Source of the DNA: JAWKTV01 sp041398905
GTDB lineage: Bacteria; Planctomycetota; Planctomycetia; Planctomycetales; Planctomycetaceae
Reading direction: 5' to 3'
Assembly (NCBI GenBank): GCA_041398905.1
Contig: JAWKTV010000012.1
Coordinates: 1-64,000, forward strand
DNA length: 64,000 bases
The notes under the pieces: model-generated
The model's input: only the letters and a program-made list of their open reading frames with translations
Databases searched by the model: none
Told to the model about the DNA's origin: nothing
Translations under genes and position numbers: made by a program
Shown here: in pieces, positions 10,551-20,084 of the stretch
Numbering within the stretch: the stretch's first letter is position 1
Layout of the letters: each line of letters opens with the position of its first letter

Positions 10551-10664
10551 CTTAAGGGGCCAGCCACAGGCCCGCCCCGGCCGTCGAGTCGACATGCTCG
10601 CCAGTATCCTGCCGATGTCTGGCGTCGTGCGGAACCGAAGAATCTCCTGAATTTGGGCGGGAAC

Positions 10665-11380
10665 TCAATTCTCCGGGGGCGCGTCGCCTCGAATCACCAC
10701 CTCGTCGGAGCGGATCTCGATGCCGGTCAGCCAGAGCGAGATCTCTTGTTGCATCAGCCGCTGATCGATCGTGAACGTGGGGTGTTCCCCGTGCTCGAAC
10801 GCGATAGGAAGGCTGGAATCCGCCAGCGACTTCTCAAGCCTTCGCAGCAATTCGCCCGCCGGGACGGGAGTGAGCCTGCTTCAATTCGCAGCACCTCCAG
10901 CCGCAGCTTCGCATCGCTATCCAGCACCGGTCTGACTTCGACGGTCGCGACCCCATTGAACTGCTCGAAATCGAGATGAGCACCAATTCGCACAATACCC
11001 TCGTCAAGCTCGATGAGGGGTCAGAAACGTTCTGTGCTGCGTCCCGCAAGAGCCTGGGGGGACTGCTTGATGAGCCAGGCGTTGATTTGCTGCTCGGTGA
11101 AGGCTTGCTCCCACGCCGTGTGGGATTCGATCGCCTGCTGGACCTCCTTGGCCTGCGTCTCGAACTCGGTCGCGGAGACCTCGAGCACCTGCGGGTCGCT
11201 GAGCTGCTCTCGCGCTTGCGTGTAAAACGTGGGGACCCGTTTTAACGAGACGAGTACGAAGCCGACCCCGAGCACCACCAGCACAACGATGGCGAGGAAC
11301 AGCCAGACGAGCCAGGTCCACCAATGCCTTCGCCGACTGGTCGGCCGCTGTTCGACCGCCGCGATTTCTGCGTAGCTCAC
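10665..11380 (-). CDS. hypothetical single-pass membrane protein, frameshifted
   Basis: Unknown protein of about 238 residues after repair. It starts MSYAEIAAVEQ, has one membrane helix (about residues 24-46, LVWLFLAIVVLVVLGVGFVLV) and then a soluble domain ending GDAPPEN. The frame is lost after KQSPQALAG near 11040 and again near 10860-10985. The three pieces join into a smooth sequence (EGIVRIGAHLDFEQFNG, then LRRLEKSLADSSLPIAF, then TIDQRLMQQEISLWL). The pattern of a charged N-terminus, one helix and an extracytoplasmic domain resembles planctomycetal hypothetical proteins that test sequence-to-surface contacts, but I recognise no family. Confidence 0.65.
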
Positions 11381-11585
11381 CGAAGGACCTCACGTTCACG
11401 ACAGGATTGCGGCGACGACAGCCGGAGTTGAGCCCGGATCAGGCCCCCGCGCCGTCAGGTGCCGGCATTGTTGGGGTGGAACTGTCGGCCGGCAAGCTCA
11501 GTTGACCAACTCGTCGTGACCGCCGAAATCGTAATCGTGACCAGCGGCCGGAGAGTCGCGCAGTGATCGCCCGCACCGTTGCCCC

Positions 11586-12891
11586 TCACTCGGTCGGCGG
11601 GCCGGTCTGCAGTTCGACCAATGCGGGCGGCGGAGCGGATCTCAGCAGCTCTCCATGCTCGCGACGCAACAGAACGGGGGCGGAGACTTTTGAGTGGTCC
11701 CGGCCGTCGTAGACGCCAAAGCTGTTGAAGAAGAGCCACTTCGCGAGCCGGTACGCGAGGCTCCGCTCCGGGATCGCTTCGTCTGGCGTGTACTGGGAGG
11801 GTCGGACCTGCATCGCAGCCAGTTCCGCCAGTGCCGACTGCCGGGCGGTGCCGTCGACGGCGCTGTGGTCTTCGACGAGGCTCTTCAGCAGGTCGGGCCG
11901 CTCCAGCACGATGCAGCCGCGCGTGGTGTTGCGCGCCAGCTCGCGAAAGCCCTGCAGGTAGGGAGAGTTGAACTTCTCCTTGAGCGACTTCGACTCGTCG
12001 TGGATCGAGTCGGCGACGAACTGCACGATCGGGCAGGGCTCCACGCCCCCCCACGGATTGATGTGGTGGCTGATGCCGGTCGCGGCGGGGCAGAGGGCCT
12101 CGCCGGCGTGGTCGTAGTAGGCGTCGACGAAGATGATCGGCTTGGTCGCCCGCATGTCGACGACGAACTGCCGCACGCGGCGCTGCTCGCCCTTGTCGAG
12201 GCACAGTTCCGGCGAGGCGTCCGGCCCCATCGGCCGGTAAATGTGGAACCAGGTGTAAAAGACCCCCATCTCGATCAGCCGGTCAACCCACTTCTCGGTC
12301 ACCAGATCGTCGAGGTTCGTCTTACAGACGGACGTGCAGACACCGGTGAGTACCTTGTGCTTCAGGCAGTTCTGAATCCCCTGCATGCTCTTCGAGTAGA
12401 CGCCATCCCGCCCGCGGCGTTCATCGCTGACGATCTCCGGTCCCTCGATGCTGATGAGCGGGGTGACATTCCCCAGTTCGCGCAGCCGCTGGGCCTTTTC
12501 CTCGGTGATGAAGTGCCCGTTGGTGAAGATCTGGAAGTAGCAGTCGGGATGCTCGGCGAGGATGTCGAGGGAGTTGCGGATGCATGAACGGCTCGCCGCC
12601 GACGATGCCGAAGAAGCTGCCCCCGGCCTGCCTCGTTGATGAGCGCTTGTGCAGGGCCGGCGTCGATCGTCTGCTGCTTGTGCGCGACATCGACCCAGCA
12701 CCCCTGACAGCGGAGGTTGCAGGAATTGATGACCGAGATGTACAGGAACGGCGGAAAGACCTCCCGCTTGAGCCTCCGCCTGTACCGGAAGACGGACCGC
12801 GAGCCCTTGAAGCCCATGTTCCAGACAAGCTCCACAGCAGCCGCTTGTCGGTTTCAAGCAGGGAAGCGCGTTTGATGAGGCGAAAGTACAT
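11586..12891 (-). CDS. radical SAM protein, frameshifted
   Basis: Radical S-adenosylmethionine enzyme of about 435 residues. The N-terminus starts MYFRLIKRASLL. The cluster motif CNLRCQGC (CX3CX2C) appears about 65 residues in, and a GGEPFMHP-type SAM-binding motif lies near 12590. Extra cysteines in the C-terminal half (GVCTSVCK, ALCPAATG, EPCPIVQF, GCIVLE) suggest a SPASM-like auxiliary cluster. Repairs of one G each at about 12830 (TGTGGAG) and 12625 (a G5 run) restore the reading; a further shift is needed near 12590. Substrate unknown. No peptide-precursor gene is visible beside it, so a role in peptide maturation cannot be argued from context. Confidence 0.8.
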
Positions 12892-13240
12892 GGCGTGAAT
12901 GATCCAGAGAGCAGAGACCTCCTCTATCGTCACGGAGCCAGGCGAATCGTGTGCAATGGCTCGGCCGGGAATCCACCGGAACTTTTCCGGCCATGTCGGC
13001 CCTGGCAGTTGGATCCCGACCACACTGCGCAGGCGAGGTCAGTCGCACTGAAGGCCAACGTTATGCCGCATCAATCCGCCGCTCTTGCACGATTGAGCGA
13101 CGCGGGGACCGCTGTGCGAACCATTGCACATGAGTGTCGCATCGAGTCGGGCGCAGGGAACGCGACTTGGCTGACCGACGAAGAGGGCGGTGCTTTGGTC
13201 GCTATCGAAGCACCGCCTGGTTCGGTGCCGTAATACCAGT
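12892..13240. other. gene-free stretch
   Basis: About 350 bases between the radical SAM gene start and the end of the next minus-strand gene. Open frames on both strands have no recognisable content. No strong promoter, hairpin or repeat was seen. Confidence 0.4.
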
Positions 13241-13815
13241 TCATGTCCGCAGTGAGAACCCGCCGTTGTTTCTCCAGTCGGATTCTCCCAGCCATGGGAC
13301 GCCATCGAAGTGGATCTCCCGGTCGGGCGTCACCGGCTTTGCGAATGACGTGACGGTACACCTGAATGATGCACAGCACGCCGATCACTACACCATCCGC
13401 GCAGGATCGAACGTCCAGTACATCACGAACTCCGTCTGCAGACTCTTGCCGGGGACGCGGCTTTGGTCCTCGGGTCTGGCCATCGGGGATCGTGATCGCA
13501 ATCACACCGGGCCTTGGCGGGCCGATCGTCACGCTCACTTCCTGCCCCGTAAAGTTCTCGATGGGGACAACTTCTAGGTGAGGGAGTGATATTCGGATCG
13601 TCGACGATGACAGCCGACTCGTCCATCACTTCCACCGACAGGGAAATCGAGTTGCTCGGTTTCCGAAAGAGTGAAGGGATGACGGCTGGTCCACCCAGCG
13701 CGGTCACCACCCGATGCTGAATGTCAGAGAGCTTCGTTTCCAGGCTTCGCAGGTCGCGAAGCAGTTGCTGGAGATCAAGTGACGCTGCGGCTTCGGGAGG
13801 TGTCGGCTTGTGCAT
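13241..13815 (-). CDS. hypothetical protein, badly frameshifted
   Basis: The first 80 residues read well (MHKPTPPEAAASLDL, then a helical LLRDLRSLETKLSDIQHRVV and the beta-rich SISLSVEVMDESAVIVDD). The frame then passes to VSVTIGPPRPGVIAITIPDGQ, then to LQTEFVMYWTFDP, and ends with REIHFDGVPWLGESDW and the stop at 13241-13243. At least three shifts are needed, so the reconstruction is rough. A helical N-terminus followed by beta-structure is all that can be described. No family recognised. Confidence 0.4.
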
Positions 13816-14014
13816 TGGCCAATTCGGTTGAGGGCGTCACAGGACTTATCTGGCAAGGGATGCCGTCGAGTCTTGGGGAGCGTCCAGGAGAGGTGAACTG
13901 TGAAGTCAGGCCGCCGTTCTCTGCGTGGAGTTCCGCCATGAACCGACGGAATCTCAAGCGGTGCAGGCTCCTTCGAACCGAGTCGATATTACCTTCCGTG
14001 GCGGATCGTGGCGA

Positions 14015-15906
14015 TCATTCGTGATCCCCTTCGGCTTCCAGCAGCAGGCGGGCTTCGGTGAGCCGGCGGGCTTTGTCTTGGGCGCGGAGGGCCTGTTGCA
14101 GTTTGTTGGCGTCGCCCCGGCTGATGGGTCGGGGGAGGTCGTCGGGCAGGATGCCGGCGGGGACGGTTTCCATCCGCCAGTCGTCGCTGCGTTGTGTGGC
14201 GACGGGGAGGTCTTTGTTGCCGGTCGCCTGCAGGTTTGCCAGCGGATTGCGGCCCCAGGCGTAGCGGAAATGAGTCGGCGCGGCGACCATTGGGCTGGTC
14301 AGCACGAGCCGTCGCTGGTCGTACTGCATTTGCCCGCGATCGTTCTTCCCCTTCTCCGCGTAGGCGACATTGGCGGGATGGAACTGTCGATCCTCGCCGG
14401 CGATTGCGAAGCCTTCGATGGCCCCTTCTTCCGGGTTGCCCACCGTCGTGTCGAACTCCAGCAGCAGGCTGCCCGCCTGCCGCTCCAGCTTCACCAGCAT
14501 TGGCGGCTTCCACTCAAGTTCTTTGCCAAACCCGTACTGCGTCGCCAGCGCCCAGCGGGCGATGCGTTCGCCGGCGGGGACTTTGAGCTGCGGGTGATAC
14601 CAGCGGCGGCGCAGGTCGTACGTGCTGGTGAAGCCGATGTTCTGGTCGCCGGCGTTCCAGAGATCGAGGAAGGTGCGGTACTGAGCCGCGCGGATGTCGA
14701 TCCCGGCGTTGTACATCTTCTCGCAGTAGTCGTCGCGAGTTTGCGGATAGCCATCCGTGCAGAGCGAGAGGATGCCGAAGGGGAGCGCGGGATCGTGGAA
14801 GGCGTCGCGCCACGCGGCGATCATGGCGGGGAACACGTCGGCGTACATCTCCGCGCCCAGCGAGCCTTCAAAGGCGTTGTTGTACCCCTGGTGAAAGATC
14901 ACCCCCTTCACGGACAGTCCCGCGAGCGGGCCGATCATCCCGGCATAGCAGTGCCCGGGAAAGTTGTGGTCGCCGATCGGCCCGGGCCGCAGATCACTGG
15001 GAAATTCGCGACGATCTTCAGGAACCTCTTTGCCTTCCTGTTCCTGCCGCGCCAGCCACTGCTGGTGCTGGGTGATCCGCTGCTGCAAGTCGTCTTCGGC
15101 ATCCCAGGCGGCGACGGCGGCATCGCGTTCGGCGAGCTTCGCCCGCATCGGTTCGCTGTCCAGAGCGCGGAGGACTTGCAGCGGCGTCCATGTCTCGACC
15201 GTCGTCCCGCCGCGGGACGCATCGATCACACCGATCGGCACCTGTGCGGCGAGATGCAGCCTTCGCGCGAACACGTACCCGATCGCCGAGAGTTCCCGCG
15301 CCACAGCAGGCGTACAGACCTCCCAGTTCCCCTTATGAAAGTGGCGTCCCGACCAGTCGCTCCACTGGTGCAGCCGCGCGAAGCCCCGCTGAACCTCCGG
15401 TCCCTGACCATAGGGAACCGTCAGGATGCGAATCCCAGGCAGGTTCGCGGAGACGATTTCCAGATTGCCGTTCTCGACCTTCGCCAGCTCGAATTCCATG
15501 TTGCTTTGACCGCCGAGCACCCACATCGCCAACGAGGATGTTGTCGAGCACCAGCGACTCCGTCGCCCCCTTGATCGTGAGCGTCACTCCTCGGCACTCG
15601 CCGGCAACTGCAGAGCGTCACGGTCCACGAACGATCGGCCGCCGCCGTCGCGACCACTTGCTCGCTTCCAGCGTCACCGTCAGCGTTTCGCCCGGTGTCG
15701 CCCAACCCCAGATCGCGATCGGCTTGTCGCGCTGCAGCACCATGTTGCTTTGAAACAGATTGCTGACACAGAGGCCATCACCGATCGCGGGCACTTCGAC
15801 AACGTCCTCGGCGCGGCATCGACTGCCCCAGCGCCAGCGTTGTCCACAGCAGGCCGCAGAAGGTCAGCATCACAACCCGTGAACGAAGTCGGAGGAGTCG
15901 AAGCAT
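14015..15906 (-). CDS. sialate O-acetylesterase-like SGNH hydrolase, frameshifted near the N-terminus
   Basis: Exported esterase of the SASA family, about 630 residues. A signal peptide (VVMLTFCGLLWTTLALG) follows the start at 15906. The N-terminal beta-domain (FQSNMVLQRDKPIAIWGWATPGE) is spread over several frames between 15540 and 15850, then the main frame runs unbroken. The nucleophile motif is GGQSNMEF near 15505, and the GVIFHQGYNNA block sits near 14890. Family members remove O-acetyl groups from sialic acid or plant and algal polysaccharides. Planctomycetes carry many copies together with sulfatases, so a role in degrading complex glycans fits. Confidence 0.85.
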
Positions 15907-16074
15907 GGTGAATCTCGTTGAGCTGGGAGTCCCGGTGTTCGCCGGGATGACTCGTTGACTGGACGGCTGTTGTGGTGCGTGCGAACGGCGATGATTCAAG
16001 GAGCTTGGGATGCCGGTGACCTGCGGCCGGGGCGGTGTGGGGCAGGGGACCTACCGCTGGCGGAGTTGGGTAGT

Positions 16075-17748
16075 TCACGGCTTCCAGTCGCTGCATGAGG
16101 AGGGCGTTCTGCTCGCGGAGGTCGAGGATCGTACGACGCTGCCTCTAGCGATTTCGGCGTCCTGCTGCCGATCCCGATCGCCAATGCTGGTCGAAACGAG
16201 TTCCTCCCGCGACCGGCTGGAGTAGTCGCCGCCGTACCAGCCGCGCTGCACCAGCATCAGGATTTCGCCGCGTCCATCGTTGAAATCCTCCAAGGCGACG
16301 CCGATGGTGAGGCCAGCGGCGTCGGCACGCTTCGCGACGCCGGGGATGTCGCTGGTGGTGAGGTAGTCGCCGGCGCGGATCGGACCGCTGTGGCTCTCGA
16401 CCTGAACCGGCACACGACCGGCCAACGCGACGCGCGAGGCGGGTCGCCAGAAAGTGATCGATGGTCGCTGCCAGCAGCGACTCGGTGTACTCGGTGCGGG
16501 CCTCCGCGAAACGCTGCTGAACGAGGTTCCAGTCTGCCCGCTTGATCGTCGGCCTTGGGGTCGGGTTGCTGGCTGACAAGGGAGGGCTGCCGGCTTCGGC
16601 CGACGACGCGGAGCCGCTTCGCCGCCACCCAAGCGATTGTCCGCCGTCTGGCTTTCAGCCGATCGCGACGGCCCGGCGGTCGATGCCACCGGAGCTTTCG
16701 GCGGCAGGGACGGGTGAATCGTCGGATGTCAGCACTGGCCGTTGCGACAAGGTTAGCGCCGTGACCGCTGCAGACTGCGGCTCTTCCACGATCATCGCCT
16801 CTGCCGCGGCGAAGCCGAGAGTTGCGAGTGAATAGGCGGCGAACGACTCCGGTCAGCGCGGCACGCTTCCGCAGGTCTTCACGAGTCGCCAGGACTTCCT
16901 CCCGCAGGCGGCTCTCCTGTTCACGGAACTCTTGAACCAGCCCCGCTCCCAGTTTTGCTCGACGTCTTCGAGGCTGAACGCGCCGCCACCCAGCACGATG
17001 CCGGGTTCGGTGCTGACCACGCCTATGACCGTCAGGTCGTCGGTCCCGGTCGACTTGCGAACCGCATTGGTGCGGCCATGCGTGACGGCGATCACTTCTC
17101 CCGGGCGGAGAGGTTCGGTGGCGAGGAACGCTTCCGCCAAATCGAAGTTGGCGTTCGACGTCAGGGTCGACTTGATCGCCAGCCCGCCGGCGGTGCTCAA
17201 CTGCATGATGCGATTCCCGCCGAGTCCACCGTCGTTGAACCAGGCGGTCGATACCGTATCGGTATCGTTGTTGTTGAGGTCGGTGTAGTGGTTGTTGGTG
17301 GGGCCGTTGTTGCGAGGCTCAGCAGGTCTTCGGCGATGTTCTCGATCCGCCGAGGCGTCATAGAATTTGCGGAATTGGTACCGAAGATAATGTCGGTGTT
17401 GGAGATCTCCAAGCACGATCGCGGCTCGCGGTTGGGCCGGTGGAGTCCAGGGTGTCCTGATCCCAGATCTGGAGCAGGCCGCGTCGCCGGGGGTGACCAG
17501 GATGATGTTGTCCCCATTTAGCGCGATCAGCGACTCTTCCGTTTGTTCCCTGCCCGACGTCGGCCAGATAGGTTTGCGGCACGAGCAGCGAGTCGTTATT
17601 GGGCGACACATCATCCACCCCGTTGAATGGAGCTTCCCTGGATGCGAAACGTCGGCTGAGCAGGGCTGGAGACCAGTGCCGCGAGGTAGAAGCCGATTGC
17701 CAGACTGGCGACGAGCCCTGCTGAGCAAAGAACCCATGTGGATCGCAT
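16075..17748 (-). CDS. anchored tail-fibre-like surface protein, heavily frameshifted
   Basis: The N-terminus (MRSTWVLCSAGLVASLAIGFYL) is a membrane anchor or signal. The middle contains Asn/Asp-rich beta-structure (DLNNNDTD, GGLGGNRIMQLSTAGGLAIK), and a block reading EVIAVTHGRTNAVRKS is followed by IGVVSTEPGIVLG. Near the end comes LAGRVPVQVESHSGPIRAGDYLTTSD and GVALEDFNDGRGEILMLV, the module typical of tail-spike or S74-type surface proteins, then a coiled coil (LREQNALLMQRLEAV). Five or more shifts are needed, so length (about 550 residues) and stop are approximate; the coil frame may run past 16075. It is adjacent to the esterase on the same strand. Function is probably at the cell surface. 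Confidence 0.5.
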
Positions 17749-18116
17749 CGACGGAACTCTCGATTGGGACTGAGCGTGCTGGTGAATCACTGCGACAACC
17801 ATTGAGCAACGACGAGGTGATCGTCGTCAACGGTCAGGCGGCTCGATCGTAGCGTGTGGGGTGGGCGGACGGGAATCGTCCCGGTCAGTGGGGAGACGCC
17901 GCCGGATCGTCGAATCGCAGCCGCGTCGCCGAATCGAGGTTCGCGGGCATCAGGGCGACCGACGACGTTGAAGCGGAGTCTGCGCGGGCAGCGAATCGTG
18001 CCGCTGGTTCAAGCTCGCCTTGCGGTCGGCGCGCGGATGATCGAAGTCATCACAGAGCCCGATGGCCGAAGTGACTGGCCACGCAGGGCCAGCGCACACT
18101 AATCGCCTCCTGTCGG
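17749..18116. other. gene-free stretch before the accessory island
   Basis: About 370 bases upstream of the anchored protein gene. No recognisable frame on either strand and no strong hairpin; it probably holds the promoter of that gene. It marks the left edge of the transposase-rich segment. Confidence 0.35.
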
Positions 18117-18404
18117 TCACGACTGCAGCAGGAACTCGTCGCTCCAGCCGCAGCTGCGGCGTTTCATGGCCTGGCTCATCTTTGCCGGATGTTGCTTGAG
18201 CAGCGACAGCGTGAAGCGGTTCAGCCAGGCGAAGTTCTCCCGCAGGGTGGCCCGACCAGTCGGTAGACTGGCTGGGTCGCGGAGCAACAGGAAGCCATGC
18301 CATACGCGTAGGAATCGTGGTCCGAGCGCCGTCGCGAGCATGGCAACCCATCCCGGCGATTGAACGGCACATGATGTCGCTTCTGTCGTCTGCGACCCGG
18401 CCAC
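18117..18404 (-). pseudogene. C-terminal remnant of a transposase (ISAs1/IS4-like)
   Basis: The last 45 residues or so (LRENFAWLNRFTLSLLKQH, then MKRRSCGWSDEFLLQS) match the usual end of DDE transposases in which a late helix is followed by a K-R-x3-GW-x2-x-FLL motif. The catalytic DDE core is absent and the frame upstream of about 18275 has no transposase character. It is therefore a 3' remnant. It faces away from the IS66 remnant that begins at the other side of the palindrome at 18394-18418. Confidence 0.55.
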
Positions 18405-18418
18405 GACGTGGCCGGGTC
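18394..18418. repeat. 25-base perfect palindrome between two transposase remnants
   Basis: GACCCGGCCACG and CGTGGCCGGGTC flank a single central A. It lies exactly where the minus-strand transposase remnant stops being open and the plus-strand IS66 remnant begins. It could be a terminator hairpin, a fused element end or a deletion junction. No T tract follows on either strand. Confidence 0.7.
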
Positions 18419-18891
18419 ACCCGCCGCGGCGGTGGGTGCGGTGCTGAAGCGGAGTGGTCAGGAACTGATCCACCACTGGAACCGACTCGATCGCCAGGAG
18501 ATCGTGCGGTCGACGTTCGATGGCCATTACCGCCGCCTGAGAGGCGTGATCCTCGACGCCCTCGACCGGGGGACGTCCTGCGGTGAATCGAACACCGCCG
18601 AGACGTGTCGCCGACTGCTCAATGAGTGCTACAGCCTGTTCGTGTTCGTGCATCACCCCGGCGTCTCCCCGACGAACAACGCCGCCGAGCAGGCATTGCG
18701 GAAGTCGGTGATCTACCGCAAACTGAGCTTCGGCACGGAGTCGCAAACCGGCAGCCGGACGCTGGCGCGTGATCCTGTCGGTCGTGGAAACCTGCCGCCG
18801 CCTCGGCCGACGCGCCCTCAACCACCTCCACGCTGCCATCCAGGCCCACTTCGACCACCAGCCCACCCCTCAACTCCTGCCAACCGGCTAA
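18408..18891 (+). pseudogene. IS66-family transposase, 5'-truncated and frameshifted
   Basis: Carries the C-terminal third of an IS66 TnpC: RRLLNECYSLFVFVHHPGV, the diagnostic TNNAAEQALRKSVIYRK and SFGTESQTGSR. A shift near 18763 leads to the ending VVETCRRLGRRALNHLHAA and the stop at 18889-18891. The N-terminal zinc finger, leucine zipper and first catalytic aspartate are missing, as are the TnpA and TnpB genes. The right side abuts a truncated ORF on the opposite strand (18888-19007), so the element probably inserted into that gene. Confidence 0.8.
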
Positions 18892-19007
18892 CGGGGCTGT
18901 GAACGGTTACTTTTGACGAGCATCTCACCAGTGTCTCGCTCCCAATCTTCGACTCGCTGGGCGATCAACTGCTTGCGGTTCACGCCATACGGATACGTCC
19001 AACCCAT
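18888..19007 (-). pseudogene. N-terminal stub of a gene cut by the IS66 element
   Basis: Starts MGWTYPYGVNRKQLIAQRV and is open for 39 codons, running DWERDTGEMLVKS before ending inside IS66-derived sequence. The MGWT(Y/F)-start with a following basic helix and a W-E pair resembles a family of mobile-element-associated proteins of unknown function. A good ribosome site (GGAGACC) lies upstream. The remainder of the gene is not found beyond the IS66 remnant. Confidence 0.5.
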
Positions 19008-19061
19008 TCGTGGTCTCCTGCTGCTTGAGTGATGTTGACTTGATGCTCAAGTAGCAGGTGC

Positions 19062-19202
19062 CTACTCCTCGTCGTCGAAGTAGTCCGATGAGAACTCGGT
19101 CGCCCTCAGCGACCACCTGCCACTGTAGGACTTCATTGGTTGGAAATCGCTCTGGTCGCCGAGTGGAAGTTCCTGACCGAAACAACGAAGATGAAGAACC
19201 AC
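19062..19202 (-). CDS. possible 46-residue ORF or gene remnant
   Basis: A short minus-strand frame opens at GTG 19202 and ends with an acidic tail (SSDYFDDEE). The composition (FGQELPLGDQSDFQ, SGRWSLRATEF) looks protein-like, and the segment lies directly upstream of the stub at 19007. It could be the end of an older gene. No family recognised. Confidence 0.25.
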   Translation of the reverse strand: MVLHLRCFGQELPLGDQSDFQPMKSYSGRWSLRATEFSSDYFDDEE

Positions 19203-19256
19203 TCAACGGCATCAATTACGAGAGTCACGAACAACGCAGGTACTTGGGGGCGGTCA

Positions 19257-20084
19257 ATGGCTGAGCAAACGGCAATCGAACAACTTGAAGCTGAAAATGC
19301 TGAACTCAGAGAACGCCTTGCCAAATATGAGCTTGTCCTCAATTCGGAGAAGAAGGTAGCCAAGACAGTCGGCTACCTAAGTTTGGCAGTCCTTCTTGGT
19401 CCCGGCCTGTCGCACTCGTTACGGAAGTGGTACGCACGCTTTGATTCACGCACCAAGTCGATTCCAGTGCCGGAATCAATTGATGTTGTTGCTGCGGTGA
19501 TTCGAAGGTTGACGGCAGTTGGAGTCGTCGGTGTTATTCTTGCCGCCCTTCCGCTCGTGCTGCTCTACCAGCAGAACAACTTGGTATCCGCACAGAATGA
19601 GAAGATTGAGAAACAGAATGAACTGCTCACATCGCAAGATGCCATGATAAAGAAGCAAACGGCTCTTGCAGAAACGCAGACTTCATACTTCGAGACGCAA
19701 AACCTTCACATGGTCCGTCAAAATCTGTTTTCTCACTCCCTTCAGTTGCAAACAGTGTGGGTCGAACACCCCGAACTGCTTCCCTACTTCTATGATGGCG
19801 TCGAGCTTGACGAAGACACCGATGAAGATGATCGCCGTCGGGTGTACACGATGTGCGAGATGCTTGCAGACATGCTTGACAATGCTGCGGCAAGTGAACT
19901 CAAAGCAATGACCGCTGAAGGGTGGGGGAACTATGCCGTTGACATGACACGGACTAGCCCTGCTTTCAAGGGTTTTCTCGCCAATCCGTCGATCCAAAAA
20001 TGGTATCCATCCATCGGGAAGTGGATCGATTTTGAGGCACTTAGACCGCCAGATCAGAATGTGGAAGATCAGAAGGGCAGATAA
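19257..20084 (+). CDS. unknown membrane protein with two coiled coils
   Basis: A protein of 275 residues with clearly lower GC than its neighbours. Residues 5-30 are a coiled coil (IEQLEAENAELRERL). Hydrophobic segments lie at about 38-54 and 86-104 and form a probable hairpin. A second coiled coil follows (about 107-145, with repeated Q-N-E and K-Q patterns), then a helical C-terminal domain with NLFSHSLQLQ, HPELLPYFYDG, an acidic loop and SPAFKGFL. The C-terminal part recalls DUF6082-like membrane-linked helical domains, but this is impression only. I start it at ATG 19257 because the coil begins there; the frame is open to 19140. Its setting between IS remnants and a recombinase suggests acquired cargo. 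Function unknown. Confidence 0.65.
   Translation: MAEQTAIEQLEAENAELRERLAKYELVLNSEKKVAKTVGYLSLAVLLGPGLSHSLRKWYARFDSRTKSIPVPESIDVVAAVIRRLTAVGVVGVILAALPLVLLYQQNNLVSAQNEKIEKQNELLTSQDAMIKKQTALAETQTSYFETQNLHMVRQNLFSHSLQLQTVWVEHPELLPYFYDGVELDEDTDEDDRRRVYTMCEMLADMLDNAAASELKAMTAEGWGNYAVDMTRTSPAFKGFLANPSIQKWYPSIGKWIDFEALRPPDQNVEDQKGR

Noticed and set aside
13925..15574. Open frame of 549 codons on the plus strand
   Set aside because: It lies exactly antisense to the sialate O-acetylesterase, which has clear family motifs. Long antisense frames are common at this GC content.
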